Shown here: one piece after another, positions 54,391 to 63,904 of the stretch | Position numbering within the stretch: position 1 is the first letter of the stretch | Layout of the letters: each line of letters starts with the position of its first letter | NCBI GenBank assembly: GCA_016705475.1 | Contig: JADIYD010000014.1 | Location: 372,001 to 436,000 of the forward strand | Source: Betaproteobacteria bacterium | Lineage (GTDB): Bacteria; Pseudomonadota; Gammaproteobacteria; Burkholderiales; Rhodocyclaceae | Reading direction: 5' to 3' | DNA: 64,000 bases | Made by a program: the position numbers and the translations under genes | The notes under the pieces: generated by a model | What the model was told of the DNA's origin: nothing | What the model saw: the letters and a program-made list of their open reading frames with translations, nothing else | The model's database searches: none

Positions 54391-55464
54391 ATGCGCATCG
54401 AATCCATCCGCCAGTCCCTGTTCGCCACCGGCGCCAAGGATTGCCACGTCGACCGCGTCATGCGTGCCTGGGCGCAGGGCAAGCCGCTTGACGCCGGGCC
54501 GCGCAACCACCCGCCGGAAACCTTCCTGCCCCTGGCACTGCGCAACGCGCTGCCAGGGCTGCAGGATGAACTCTCGGCGCTGGCCCGCGTCCGCTCCGAA
54601 CATCCGGGCGAGGACGGCTCATCGCGCCTGCTCGTCGAACTAGGCGACGGCCAGACCGTCGAAAGCGTTCTCCTGCCGCGCGATGGCCTGTGCATTTCAA
54701 CGCAGATTGGCTGCGCCGTCGGCTGCACCTTCTGCATGACGGGCCGCGACGGCCTGCTCCGGCAAGTCAGCAGCGGCGAAATGCTTGCCCAGGTCATCCT
54801 CGGTCGTGCCCGGCGCAAGGTGGCGCGCGTTGTTTTCATGGGCATGGGTGAGCCATCGCACAACATGGACAATGTGCTCGAAGCGATTGATCTGCTCGGC
54901 ACGGCCGGCGGCATCGGCCACAAGAACCTGGTTTTTTCGACGGTCGGCGACTACCGCGTTTTCGAGCGCCTGCCACAGGAAACGGTCAAGCCGGCGCTGG
55001 CCATATCGCTGCACTCGACCCGCGCCGACCTGCGCGCCGAGTTGCTGCCCAGGGCACCTCGCATCGATCCCGCCGAACTGGTTGAACTGGCCGAGCAATA
55101 CGCACGAACCACAAGCTATCCGATCCAGTATCAATGGACGCTGCTGGCCGGCGTCAATGACAGCATCGCGGAAATGGACGGCATCGCCCGCCTGCTGGCC
55201 GGCAAATACGCGATCATGAACCTCATCCCGTACAACACGACGGCGGCGCTCACCTACCAGCGACCACCGGTGGAGCGCATCACCGAACTGACGCGCTACC
55301 TGCACGCCCAGGGTATTCGCACAACGGTACGCAACTCGGCCGGGCAGGATGTCGATGGTGGTTGCGGCCAGTTGCGTGCCCGCGAAGGCGCCAGCCCGCT
55401 TCTGCGGTCAACCCCAAAAATTGCCCAAAAACGAATCGCACCGGAAGCGGGTTCAGCCGGCTGA
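54391..55464 (+). CDS. RlmN-like radical SAM rRNA/tRNA methyltransferase
   Basis: 357 residues. Radical-SAM motif CAVGCTFC (about residue 108) and the methyl-accepting Cys in NSAGQDVDGGCGQLR. It looks like an RlmN paralogue; E. coli RlmN is 384 residues. The last 20 residues, after REGASPLL, come from a dispersed-repeat copy in another reading frame (RSTPKIAQKRIAPEAG). Located between rnfE and the PAS-GGDEF gene. Confidence 0.8.
   Translation: MRIESIRQSLFATGAKDCHVDRVMRAWAQGKPLDAGPRNHPPETFLPLALRNALPGLQDELSALARVRSEHPGEDGSSRLLVELGDGQTVESVLLPRDGLCISTQIGCAVGCTFCMTGRDGLLRQVSSGEMLAQVILGRARRKVARVVFMGMGEPSHNMDNVLEAIDLLGTAGGIGHKNLVFSTVGDYRVFERLPQETVKPALAISLHSTRADLRAELLPRAPRIDPAELVELAEQYARTTSYPIQYQWTLLAGVNDSIAEMDGIARLLAGKYAIMNLIPYNTTAALTYQRPPVERITELTRYLHAQGIRTTVRNSAGQDVDGGCGQLRAREGASPLLRSTPKIAQKRIAPEAGSAG
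55401..55438 (+). repeat. Dispersed repeat, copy in the RlmN-like tail
   Basis: Core TGCGGTCAAC, CCCAAAAATTGCCC, AAAAACGAATCGC. Read in a different frame from the other coding copies; it supplies the last residues of the protein. Confidence 0.78.
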
Positions 55465-56862
55465 ATCCTCGAGAACGACACAGTTCTTCCCACGCTCTTT
55501 GGCCACATAGCAGGCGTTGTCAGCACGACGAATCAGCGTACTTTCTGTGTCGGTAAGTACGTGCTGTGAAACACCAATGCTGATCGTGCAACGAATGATC
55601 TCGCCGTTCGCCATCAGGGTTTCCTGAGCTTCAAACAGGCCGCGCAGCCGATCGGCCAGTGCCACGGCAGCAGACGACTCGGTTTCCGGCAGCAGCACAA
55701 CAAATTCCTCACCGCCATAACGGAAGGCACTGTCCGAACGACGCAGACACTCTTGAATCACCCGCGCCAGGGTCTGCAAAACCTTGTCGCCTTCCAGGTG
55801 GCCATAACAGTCGTTAATTCGCTTGAAGTTATCGCAGTCGATCACCAGCAGCGACAGCGCCCGGCCATAGCGTGTTGCCCGCTCCAGCTCTCCGGGCAGA
55901 CGTTCGCGTAGATAGCGGGGGTTATACAAGCCCGTCAGCGAATCGGTCTGGCTCAGGCAGCGATAGCGCTCCTCGCTTTCACGCAGCGCCTGCTCCGCCT
56001 TGCGCCGCTCACTGACGTCCTGCAGCGTTTCGAGGGCACCGACGACCTCGCCCTGGCTGTTGCGCAACGGCGCGGCGGTGAAAAACAACCAGCGACCGCT
56101 TTCGCCGAAATGGGGGAAGAAATCCTCGGCTTCATAACCGCCGGGTATCAGCAGCGATGGCCGGAAACGTCCGTGATAAAGACGGTCAACCGCATTCTCG
56201 TTTGCGTCATCAAGGACCAGATCAGCCATGATCGGGCGCTTTGACGGATAGAAAGCCTTCCACTGGCCATCACTGCCAATGACATCGCGCGCCAGCATCC
56301 CGGACATCACCTCGCAGGCGCGGTTCCAGTGCGTCACGCGATGCCCGGCATCGATGACCAGCGTGGCCACCGACGAGCCATCGACAATCTGCGCAAGATA
56401 GGCCTCGCTCTCGCGCAACGCCGCCTCGGCGCGCCGCCGCTCAGTCACATCCTGCAAGGTCTCGATGGCGCCGACGACTTGGCCTTCCGCGTTGCGAATG
56501 GGTGCTGCGGAAAAAAACAACCAGCGACCACCATTTCCACAAGCGGGGAAAAAATCCTCAGCTTCATACACAGCGTCTTCCGGCACCAGGCGCCGGAATT
56601 TTCCCGGGTAATACTGTTCGACCACCTTATCGGGTGCGTTGTCCACGACCAGATCGGCCAAGGTCGGCCGCGAAGCATTGTAAAAAGCGCGCCACTGCTC
56701 CGTGCTGCCGACGATCTGCTCAGCCGGAATCCCGCACAAAGCCGCGCAAGCCGGATTCCAGTGGGTCACCCGGTGCTGCGCATCAATGATGAACGTGGCT
56801 ACCGGATTTCCGGCCAGCCACTGGCTCAGCGCATGGAGACTGACCTCTGTTGAAAACGGCAT
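55453..56862 (-). CDS. PAS-PAS-GGDEF diguanylate cyclase
   Basis: 469 residues. Two near-identical PAS/PAC modules (HRVTHWNPACAALCGIPAEQ and HRVTHWNRACEVMSGMLARD, each with a FFPxxGxxGRWLFFxAAP part). A cyclase domain follows: DSLTGLYNPRYLRERLPGEL, the active-site FRYGGEEFVVLLPE, and VSQHVL. The GGEEF motif is intact, so it probably makes c-di-GMP in response to a PAS ligand. No transmembrane helix is seen. Convergent with the RlmN-like gene, overlapping it by 12 bases. Confidence 0.9.
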   Translation of the reverse strand: MPFSTEVSLHALSQWLAGNPVATFIIDAQHRVTHWNPACAALCGIPAEQIVGSTEQWRAFYNASRPTLADLVVDNAPDKVVEQYYPGKFRRLVPEDAVYEAEDFFPACGNGGRWLFFSAAPIRNAEGQVVGAIETLQDVTERRRAEAALRESEAYLAQIVDGSSVATLVIDAGHRVTHWNRACEVMSGMLARDVIGSDGQWKAFYPSKRPIMADLVLDDANENAVDRLYHGRFRPSLLIPGGYEAEDFFPHFGESGRWLFFTAAPLRNSQGEVVGALETLQDVSERRKAEQALRESEERYRCLSQTDSLTGLYNPRYLRERLPGELERATRYGRALSLLVIDCDNFKRINDCYGHLEGDKVLQTLARVIQECLRRSDSAFRYGGEEFVVLLPETESSAAVALADRLRGLFEAQETLMANGEIIRCTISIGVSQHVLTDTESTLIRRADNACYVAKERGKNCVVLEDSAG

Positions 56863-56952
56863 CTTTTTCTGGCTTCCCTGTCAGGTAGAATTGGTTTTTT
56901 TGACAATATGGCGCATCGCGCAGCGCCTGACAATCCTCCTTCGCCCTGTCCA

Positions 56953-57585
56953 GTGAAAAAAGCCGACATCGAGCTGTTCTACAGCCGCCTGCGCGACGCC
57001 AATCCGGCGCCAACCACCGAATTGCACTACGCCACGCCGTTCCAGTTGCTGATCGCCGTCATCCTCTCGGCGCAGGCCACTGACGTTGGCGTAAACAAGG
57101 CAACGGCCCGGCTCTACCCGGTCGCCCCGACCCCATCCACCATGCTCGCGCTCGGTGAGGAAGGCCTGACCGACTACATCAAGACCATCGGCCTGTTCCG
57201 GACCAAGGCCAAAAACGTCATCGCCACCTGCCGCATGCTGCTCGAACTGCACGACGGCGAAGTACCGGACGACCGCGCCTCGCTCGAAGCCCTGCCGGGC
57301 GTCGGCCGGAAGACGGCCAATGTCGTGCTCAACACGGCCTTCGGCCAGCCGACCATTGCCGTCGACACCCACATCTTCCGCCTCGGCAACCGTACCGGGC
57401 TGGCCCCCGGCAAGACGGTCGAGGAAGTCGAAAAGAAGCTGCTCAAGGCAACGCCCGACGCGTTCAAGAAGGACGCCCACCACTGGCTGATCCTGCATGG
57501 CCGCTACGTGTGCAAGGCGCGCAAGCCCGACTGCAGCCACTGCGTCGTGCGCAATTTCTGCAGTTACCGGAGCAAGAGCGTATGA
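56953..57585 (+). CDS. nth: Endonuclease III (base excision repair)
   Basis: 210 residues from a GTG; a start 15 codons upstream (56908) is also possible. Removes oxidised pyrimidines and nicks abasic sites. The helix-hairpin-helix LPGVGRKTANVVLN carries the catalytic Lys, and IAVDTHIFRLG the catalytic Asp. The 4Fe-4S loop is CKARKPDCSHCVVRNFC. In E. coli nth follows rnfE; here two genes lie between. Confidence 0.95.
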   Translation: MKKADIELFYSRLRDANPAPTTELHYATPFQLLIAVILSAQATDVGVNKATARLYPVAPTPSTMLALGEEGLTDYIKTIGLFRTKAKNVIATCRMLLELHDGEVPDDRASLEALPGVGRKTANVVLNTAFGQPTIAVDTHIFRLGNRTGLAPGKTVEEVEKKLLKATPDAFKKDAHHWLILHGRYVCKARKPDCSHCVVRNFCSYRSKSV

Positions 57586-58598
57586 AGGCCGGCACCGCCC
57601 TCGTTTCGGGGCAGCGACCCGAGGCGGAACTGGCCCATGCGGCAGTCGAGGCCGCGCTGGCGGCGGCAGGGATGGAGCGCGCCGACCACGTCATCCTTTT
57701 TCTGACCCACGATTTCAGTCGCCATGCGCAGCCCGCCGTGCTGGCCGCGGCGCGCGCTGCCGGCTGCCTTTCGGTCAGTGGCGCGACGGCCAGCGGGCTA
57801 TTCACCGAGCGCGGCTGGCAACTTGACCAGCCGGCAGCGGCAGCCCTCGTTTATTCGGCGCCGAGCAGTGTCGTGCCGGCCGACACCCCGCGGCTCTCTC
57901 TGAGCGGCCACAGCCGTTTGCCCTTTGACTGGCAAGATGGGCAGCGGCGTGTCGGACTGCTCGACACCGATGCGGCCGTCTGGTCGCATGGCCGCACTGC
58001 AGATAACGGCTGCGCCGATTTTCACCTGCCGGGCCTGAACGCCCGCCTTGTCCGCTCGTCCGGTCTGCGCCTGCTCGGTGAGCCGATGTCCATCGAGCAA
58101 TGCGCCAGCTACGAGTTGCGCCGCGTTGGCGGCCACAGCGCAGCCGACAGTCTGCGTCGCGCCCTGCCGGCCGAACTGCGCGACCGCCCGCCACTGCATC
58201 ACATCGCTGCGCTGCGCCAGGCCGACGCGCCGGGTATCGCCATCCTCTCGGCCAACGCCGATGGCTCGCTGACGCTCGCGGATACCCTGAACGAGGGCGA
58301 GACGATCAGTTGGGCCATCCGCCAGCCGCTTGGCGCGGAACAGGCCATGCGCGAAGCGCTGAAGTCTGCGGTCAACCCCGAAAAATCGCCAGATTTCGCC
58401 TTGATGTTTTCCTGTGTCGGTCGCGGCCCGCTGTTCTACGGCAACGATGACCGCGATCTCGTCGCCTTCCGCGACACCTTTCCCGATACGCCGCTGCTCG
58501 GCGCCTATGGCACGGGGCAAATCGCGCCGCGGGCCGGGCAAAACCTCCTGTTCCAAAACACCGCACTCACCCTATTGTTCGAAAGCAACCATGTTTAA
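57582..58598 (+). CDS. FIST-domain sensor-like protein
   Basis: 338 residues. FIST N/C domains, which bind small ligands such as amino acids in signalling proteins: SVSGATASGLFTERGWQLDQ, ARLVRSSGLRLLGEP, ILSANADGSLTLADTLNEGE, and FMFSCVGRG-type end (MFSCVGRGPLFYGN). No output domain is attached. ATG overlaps the nth stop. The repeat copy at 58365 encodes SAVNPEKSPDF. Confidence 0.82.
   Translation: MKAGTALVSGQRPEAELAHAAVEAALAAAGMERADHVILFLTHDFSRHAQPAVLAAARAAGCLSVSGATASGLFTERGWQLDQPAAAALVYSAPSSVVPADTPRLSLSGHSRLPFDWQDGQRRVGLLDTDAAVWSHGRTADNGCADFHLPGLNARLVRSSGLRLLGEPMSIEQCASYELRRVGGHSAADSLRRALPAELRDRPPLHHIAALRQADAPGIAILSANADGSLTLADTLNEGETISWAIRQPLGAEQAMREALKSAVNPEKSPDFALMFSCVGRGPLFYGNDDRDLVAFRDTFPDTPLLGAYGTGQIAPRAGQNLLFQNTALTLLFESNHV
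58365..58402 (+). repeat. Dispersed repeat, copy in the FIST gene
   Basis: Core TGCGGTCAAC, CCCGAAAAATCG, CCAGATTTCGCC. In frame it encodes SAVNPEKSPDF. Confidence 0.7.
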
Positions 58599-59022
58599 TC
58601 CCTCCCGCGAGCAGGTCCGTCTCTTCTTTTGCGATGCCTGGAAAAAGCACGTCGACCGTCTGCCGCTGGTCGGTGCCGAAGTCACCGCCGCCGACATCGC
58701 CGCCCGCCATCCGGAATACCATCCGCTGCTCAACGACCCGAAAGCAGCTGTGGACAAAGAATGGACGCCGGAAGGCGGGGCCATGAACCCATTCCTCCAC
58801 CTCTCGCTACATCTCGCCATCCACGAGCAGGTCAGCATCGATCAGCCGCCCGGCATTCGCATGGCTTTCGAGCAACTGCGCGCCCGCATGGACCCGCACG
58901 ATGCCGAGCACGTGCTGATCGACTGCCTGGGCGAAACGATCTGGCGCGCCCAGAGCCAGGGCCAGCCAATGGACGCGATGGCCTACGTCGACGCGGTGAA
59001 ACGGAAATCGAGCCTGATTTAG
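58591..59022 (+). CDS. DUF1841-family protein
   Basis: 143 residues. Family features: MFNPSREQVRLFFCDAWKKH, ARHPEYHPLLNDP, and NPFLHLSLHLAIHEQVSIDQ. The function of the family is not known. It overlaps the FIST gene by 8 bases. Confidence 0.85.
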   Translation: MFNPSREQVRLFFCDAWKKHVDRLPLVGAEVTAADIAARHPEYHPLLNDPKAAVDKEWTPEGGAMNPFLHLSLHLAIHEQVSIDQPPGIRMAFEQLRARMDPHDAEHVLIDCLGETIWRAQSQGQPMDAMAYVDAVKRKSSLI

Positions 59023-59048
59023 GGGCTCAACCAGCCCTGAACAGCGCT

Positions 59049-59087
59049 GCCACGGTCAACGGGAAAAAACGGCCAAAATTGAAATGC
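59049..59087 (+). repeat. Dispersed repeat, intergenic copy between DUF1841 and GspE-like genes
   Basis: Core CACGGTCAAC, GGGAAAAAA, GGCCAAAATTGAAATGC. Sits between two convergent stops. Near-perfect consensus. Confidence 0.9.
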
Positions 59088-59091
59088 TGGC

Positions 59092-60876
59092 CTAGCTATC
59101 GTCCGACGGCGGCGCGACCTTGATGACTTCTTCGAGCGAGGTTATCCCCTGCGCCACCTTGAGCGCGCCGGAAATGCGCAGCGGCCGCATGCCTTCGCGG
59201 AAGGCCTGTTCGCGTAGTTTGGGAATCTCGGTGAGCGGCTTGATCATGCGGCGAATTTCCGGCGAATTGACCAGGATTTCATAGACGCCGACCCGGCCGG
59301 AATAGCCGGTCATCCGGCATTCCAGGCAACCGACCGGCTGCCAGATCTGGGTCGGCTCGGCCGATTTCCACGGGGCGACCAGCGAACGCCAGGCAGCGCG
59401 CTGCTCTTCGCGCGGCGTCACGGCCTTCTTGCAATGCGGGCACAGGGTGCGGACGAGGCGCTGGGCCATAACGCCGAGTAGCGTCGAGTTGATGAGGTAG
59501 GCCGGCACGCCGAGGTCGAGCAGGCGGGTGATCGCCGACGGTGCGTCGTTGGTGTGCAGCGTGGACAGCACGAGGTGGCCGGTCAAGGCTGCCTGGATGG
59601 CCATCTCGGCCGTTTCGAGGTCGCGGATTTCGCCAATCATCACGATGTCCGGGTCCTGCCGCATCAGGGCGCGCACGCCGTCGGCAAAACCGAGCTCGAT
59701 GGCGTGGCTGACCTGCATCTGGTTGAACGAGGACTCGACCATTTCGATCGGGTCTTCGATGGTGCACACGTTCACTTCCGGCGTCGCCAGTTGCTTGAGC
59801 GTCGTGTACAGCGTCGTCGTCTTGCCCGAGCCGGTCGGGCCGGTGACCAGGATGATGCCGTTCGGCGTCGCGGTCATTTGCTTCCAGCGCGCCTGGTCTT
59901 CATCCGAAAAGCCCAGCGAGCGGAAATCGCGAACCAGCACTTCCGGATCAAAAATCCGCATCACGAGCTTTTCGCCGAAGGCCGTCGGCAGCGTCGACAA
60001 ACGCAGCTCGACCTCCTGCCCGGCCGGCGTCCGGGTCTTGATCCGGCCATCCTGCGGGCGACGCTTTTCGATGACATCCATGCGCCCAAGCAGCTTGATG
60101 CGGCTGGTCATGGCATTCATGACCGCCATCGGAATCTGGTAAACCTGATGCAGCACACCATCAATGCGGAAGCGGACAATGCCCAGATTGCGCCGCGGCT
60201 CGATGTGGATGTCGGAAGCCCGCTGATCGAAGGCGTACTGCCACAGCCAGTCCACAATATGAACGATGTGCTGGTCGTTGGCGTCGAACTGCTTGTTGGC
60301 CTTGCCCAGCTCGACCAGTTGCTCGAAGCTTGACAGGCCGGAGGTGACATCGCCCCGGGCGTTGGCTTTCTTGACCGACTTGGCGAGGTTGAAGAATTCG
60401 ACGAGGTAGCGGCTGATGTCCTCGGGATTGGCCATCACCCGGCGAATCTGCTTGCGCAGGATCTGCTGCAGTTCCTCGACCCATTCGCGGACGAAGGGCT
60501 CGGCCGTCGCGATGACGATCTCGCGGGTCGTGACCTGCACCGGCAAGATGCCGAAACGCGCGGCATAGGCGCTGGACATGACTTCGGCGACACCGGTGAA
60601 ATCGATCTTGAGCGGGTCGATGTGCTGGTAGTCGAGGCCGGTTCTGCCGGCCAGCCACTCGGTCAGCACTTCCAGCGTCAATAGCCGGACAGGCGGCCCG
60701 GCCTGGCGCCACTTCTGGTCGGCGATGACGACCAGCGGATGCGTCTTGCCGCCATGCAGGCGACGCTCGCTCTTGAGCGCGTCAGCTGCCTCCGGGCTGA
60801 CCAGCCCATCCTCCACCATCCAGTCGAGCACTTCGCTCAGGGCCAGGCGATGTTCGCCGATATTCTTGTCATTCAT
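59092..60876 (-). CDS. GspE/PilB-family secretion ATPase
   Basis: 594 residues from the ATG at 60876; upstream frame is a chance extension. Drives type II secretion or type IV pilus-like assembly. N-terminal domains (about 1-180), then Walker A LVTGPTGSGKTTTLY, Asp box EDPIEMVESSFNQMQV, Walker B VMIGEIRDLETAEMA, and a zinc motif CPHC with CLEC (about 125 residues from the end). No other secretion genes are adjacent, so which machine it serves is unclear. Convergent with the DUF1841 gene. Confidence 0.88.
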   Translation of the reverse strand: MNDKNIGEHRLALSEVLDWMVEDGLVSPEAADALKSERRLHGGKTHPLVVIADQKWRQAGPPVRLLTLEVLTEWLAGRTGLDYQHIDPLKIDFTGVAEVMSSAYAARFGILPVQVTTREIVIATAEPFVREWVEELQQILRKQIRRVMANPEDISRYLVEFFNLAKSVKKANARGDVTSGLSSFEQLVELGKANKQFDANDQHIVHIVDWLWQYAFDQRASDIHIEPRRNLGIVRFRIDGVLHQVYQIPMAVMNAMTSRIKLLGRMDVIEKRRPQDGRIKTRTPAGQEVELRLSTLPTAFGEKLVMRIFDPEVLVRDFRSLGFSDEDQARWKQMTATPNGIILVTGPTGSGKTTTLYTTLKQLATPEVNVCTIEDPIEMVESSFNQMQVSHAIELGFADGVRALMRQDPDIVMIGEIRDLETAEMAIQAALTGHLVLSTLHTNDAPSAITRLLDLGVPAYLINSTLLGVMAQRLVRTLCPHCKKAVTPREEQRAAWRSLVAPWKSAEPTQIWQPVGCLECRMTGYSGRVGVYEILVNSPEIRRMIKPLTEIPKLREQAFREGMRPLRISGALKVAQGITSLEEVIKVAPPSDDS

Positions 60877-61012
60877 GCGCGGCAATATAGCATGCAGCAG
60901 GTAAGCATTTGTAACTGGCGGCGCCTCTGTTTGCACTCCTTTACAACTTGCCGGGAACAAACGCTCCCATGCTCCTAGAATGAAGTTGTAACCCACTCGC
61001 AAGGAGCGAAAA

Positions 61013-61564
61013 ATGAAAACCCGCCTGATGATGATCGCCAGTACCTTGATGGCTTCCCTGATCTGCTTGCCGGCCAGTGCCCAACCCGGTCCCGGCATGG
61101 GAGGGATGGGTGGCGGCATGAGCGGCATGGGCCCCGGCGGAGGCTCCGGCATGATGCAAGGCGGCGGCCCGCGCGCCGGCGCACCCCGCGATTGCAGCCT
61201 GGCGCCCAACCCTGCCGCCTGCACGGCCCACCGCGAAGCACGCAACCAGGCGCGCGAAGCCTGCAAGAACACCGCCGGCCCGCAACGCAAACAATGCATG
61301 CAGGAACAACGGCAGAATTTCGACTGCTCCAAGGCCGGCAATCCGCAGCAATGTGAAGCCCGCAAGATGGCTTACAAGGAATGCCAGGGTCAGGCCGGCC
61401 CCGCCTTCCGCCAGTGCGTGCAACAGAAAATGCCGCCGGCCGATTGCAGCAAGGCCCCGAACCCGGCCCGCTGCGAGTTGCACCAGAAAGCCCGTGCAGC
61501 CTGCCAGGACAAGATCGGCCCGGAACACAAAGCCTGCCTGCGCGAGCAGTTCAACGCGAAATAA
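61013..61564 (+). CDS. Cysteine-rich secreted repeat protein
   Basis: 183 residues. Signal peptide (residues 1-23, ending PASAQP), a Gly/Met-rich stretch (about 25-55), then three repeats of about 40 residues beginning DCSLAPNPAACTAHREAR, DCSKAGNPQQCEARKMAY and DCSKAPNPARCELHQKAR. Each has four Cys. I do not recognise a family; the C-x-n-GP-x4-C pattern vaguely recalls PsiF repeats. A good AAGGAG site precedes the ATG. Confidence 0.75.
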   Translation: MKTRLMMIASTLMASLICLPASAQPGPGMGGMGGGMSGMGPGGGSGMMQGGGPRAGAPRDCSLAPNPAACTAHREARNQAREACKNTAGPQRKQCMQEQRQNFDCSKAGNPQQCEARKMAYKECQGQAGPAFRQCVQQKMPPADCSKAPNPARCELHQKARAACQDKIGPEHKACLREQFNAK

Positions 61565-61586
61565 AAATGAAAACGCCGGGCAACCG

Positions 61587-61625
61587 GCATATCAATTTTG
61601 GACAAAATTTCCGGTTCACCGTGGG
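61587..61625 (-). repeat. Dispersed repeat, intergenic copy after the cysteine-rich gene
   Basis: Minus-strand core CACGGTGAAC (one core change), CGGAAATTTTG, CCAAAATTGATATGC. Begins 23 bases past the stop and before the terminator. Confidence 0.82.
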
Positions 61626-61650
61626 TTTGGGACCATCAACCGGATAGTTG

Positions 61651-61689
61651 CCCAACAAAAAGGAACCTCTTGGGTTCCTTTTTGTTGGG
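61651..61689. terminator. Bidirectional terminator
   Basis: Stem AACAAAAAGGAACC / GGTTCCTTTTTGTT with a TCTTG loop, about 90 bases past the cysteine-rich gene. The T/A tracts on both sides permit use in either direction. Confidence 0.8.
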
Positions 61690-62504
61690 GGGTATTAAAG
61701 AAGCGATGGTTGGTCTGGTGTGTGCCCATTGCGGTCAGATAGCATTCTCCGGAGCGGCCGTTCAGTCCAACCGTGGATTTGCGAACTGGAGTGCTACAAA
61801 GCAGCCTGTCGCGACCTCACCCAATCGGCCAACTCCGGCCGCTCGTCGATTCGGGAAAGCTGTCATCCAAATGACAGCTTGAAACCTGCCGGAAGGCCGA
61901 TTCACACTCCTCGGCCAAAGCCGACCTTGAGCCTCTGGTCAGGATCAGGCAGTAATATGCTGGTTACCTGCCACTCAGCCGTTGAGGACGCTCAATGGCC
62001 GCTTCCGTTGTTGGCCGAGGACTGAGCTATTCTCGCCAGTATTTCGGTGACTCTGATTGCAACACTTGCGAGCGAGTGGTGCCCCTGACATCTTCCAAAC
62101 CGTTTTTTCATGGTTCCCCCTTGAGACTGTTGCACAATATTCGGAATCAGCGATTGCGGATTGCTACCAACTACCGCCCTTGGCATGGAAGTTCCCACAG
62201 GTGTCATACACTCGGTAGTTACAACGGACTCGCCTCCCTGCGCCCATTAGCGCCCAAGGAACCGATTGAGATCCGGGAGTTGGATGGTCATACCTGAAGA
62301 GAGTTCGCACCTGCCCGCGTTTTTCCAGCGAGATTGTCATATTCACCTCTGTCCTGCGCAGTTTGGGAAGTTTGCGGCATGCTGCCACTTTGACCAACAG
62401 GATCACTTCCCCATGAGCGACAGCATATTGTTGGGCTGCTGAGATAAATATCGGGTTTTGAGTTTCTGAACAAAGACCGGTAGTTGCTGTCCGTTTCATC
62501 GGTG
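61690..62504. other. Gene-poor stretch of about 800 bases
   Basis: I see no convincing gene. Open frames here are short, lack ribosome-binding sites and have atypical residue use. One minus-strand frame at 62164-62499 gives 111 residues, beginning MKRTATTGLC, and could be a remnant. A hairpin AAGCTGTCAT-CCAA-ATGACAGCTT sits at 61857-61880. No insertion-sequence ends or transposase remnants were seen. Confidence 0.5.
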
Positions 62505-63116
62505 CTACGGTTTAGCTTGAGCTACATCGACTATGCGCCAGCCGTCATCGAACAAAGACATCTTCGCAATATGAGGGGCTTTGGTGGTTGCTTTCCTGAA
62601 AGGTCTGCTACACAGGCCATCCACGTCCAGTTGAGCGAAGGGTGTTGGCCCTGTCGAGACGAGGTCAAAGTGCACATCAGCCTTCGTCTTGTCGGCACTC
62701 TGTTCGATGCCAGTGACCTCACCGAAGTCTATCTTGCACGCAACGACAGTGACCGTGTTTTTCTCGGCCCCTTTCTGGTCCTGTGCCTTGAACTTCGCCC
62801 CGATTTCTGTCAGGGCAACATCATAAATCGGCCAAACTTGATATGGTTGATTGTACTTTGTCAGTTTTATTGCCCCCGCACTCTCAGCACGCTGATATAG
62901 GGGCAATGTTCCCATGTCCTTAATCTGTACGCGCAACGGAAGGTCGATAGTTCGTTCGAGCGGGAATTTATTGCCTGCGGCAATCTTTGCTCGTGCCAGT
63001 TCCCTAGTGAGGTTCTTCGATGTAGATTCCGAGCAGCCAGTCGCCCCCAGTATGAGAAAGGCATAGGCCATAGCGAACGTCGCTGGGGTGACAATGAACT
63101 TCAGTACCTTTCGCAT
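62505..63116 (-). CDS. Hypothetical lipoprotein
   Basis: 203 residues with a lipobox (ILGATGC, Cys at about residue 28) and AAGGAG before the ATG. The mature part has ERTIDLPLRVQIKDMGTLPL and a YQVWPIYDVALTEIG stretch. No family recognised. It is followed on the same strand by the gene-poor region. Confidence 0.7.
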   Translation of the reverse strand: MRKVLKFIVTPATFAMAYAFLILGATGCSESTSKNLTRELARAKIAAGNKFPLERTIDLPLRVQIKDMGTLPLYQRAESAGAIKLTKYNQPYQVWPIYDVALTEIGAKFKAQDQKGAEKNTVTVVACKIDFGEVTGIEQSADKTKADVHFDLVSTGPTPFAQLDVDGLCSRPFRKATTKAPHIAKMSLFDDGWRIVDVAQAKP

Positions 63117-63209
63117 GGTGGATTCTCCTTGAATGGTTGATGCGCTCCCTCGCGGGATCCTTGCGCTTGTTGTTTGCCGCCTCCGCGTGCTGTCATGGCA
63201 GTGCCGGTA

Positions 63210-63650
63210 TCAACGAACGAATCGAATCGGTGTTGTCACAAATCGCCCATCTTTCACGAAAACATTGGCTTCGCAGGCCCCCGACTTTCCTTGGGCGAAA
63301 TAGAACGCAAACCCTGGCTGGCCAGCTTTTGTGCTACCCGGCCTGGCGCCAATAGCCCCCCAATCATCCCCCGCTGTATCAGCCGATCGATACGAAAACC
63401 GGCGCTTTCCACCATCAAGGAAAGAAATCGTGACTGCCATCGTTCCTGCGCCATACTCGTTCTCTGCGGTGAACTTGCCACTGGCGGTGACTTGTTGAGC
63501 ATATGGCTGAAGTCCGCTAATAAGTTTTTGCAGGTATGCATCTTCTCGCGGTCCGCAAATTGAGTCCGCATTGGCTGCGCTCTCGGCGACAACGAGGACC
63601 AGCATCGCTACCGCCGGCCGCAAGATTTCCGCCATCAATCGAATTCCCAT
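63210..63650 (-). CDS. Hypothetical secreted protein
   Basis: 146 residues from MGIRLMAEILRP, preceded by GGGAGGGG. A signal peptide ends at ESAANADS. The mature part has two or three Cys (SICGPREDAY, GACEANVF) and FSYRSADTAGDDWGAIGARP. No family recognised; probably periplasmic. Upstream neighbour of the lipoprotein gene on the same strand. Confidence 0.65.
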   Translation of the reverse strand: MGIRLMAEILRPAVAMLVLVVAESAANADSICGPREDAYLQKLISGLQPYAQQVTASGKFTAENEYGAGTMAVTISFLDGGKRRFSYRSADTAGDDWGAIGARPGSTKAGQPGFAFYFAQGKSGACEANVFVKDGRFVTTPIRFVR

Positions 63651-63904
63651 AACCCCTCCCAAGTGTTTCAAAAATCCAACTCCTATGTAGCTCGCACCAG
63701 GCCGTTCGTGCGCTACCTCGTATAGTGGCTGCGATAAGCGATGTAAATCGCCTCATTATTGGCCGACCATGAAGTGATCATTTGTGCAATCCAGATACAC
63801 ACATAACATAATTGATGCTTGGGTACAGGTTCGGATACAACGTCGGCACTAAAGCCCGGTAGAGGGAAAGTGATTAACCATATATCGATGTCCGTACCGG
63901 GGGG

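Noticed and set aside
56181..56190. ACGGTCAAC match inside the PAS-GGDEF gene
   Set aside because: The first core base and both tracts do not match, and the matching PAS copy has different codons there, so it is likely chance.
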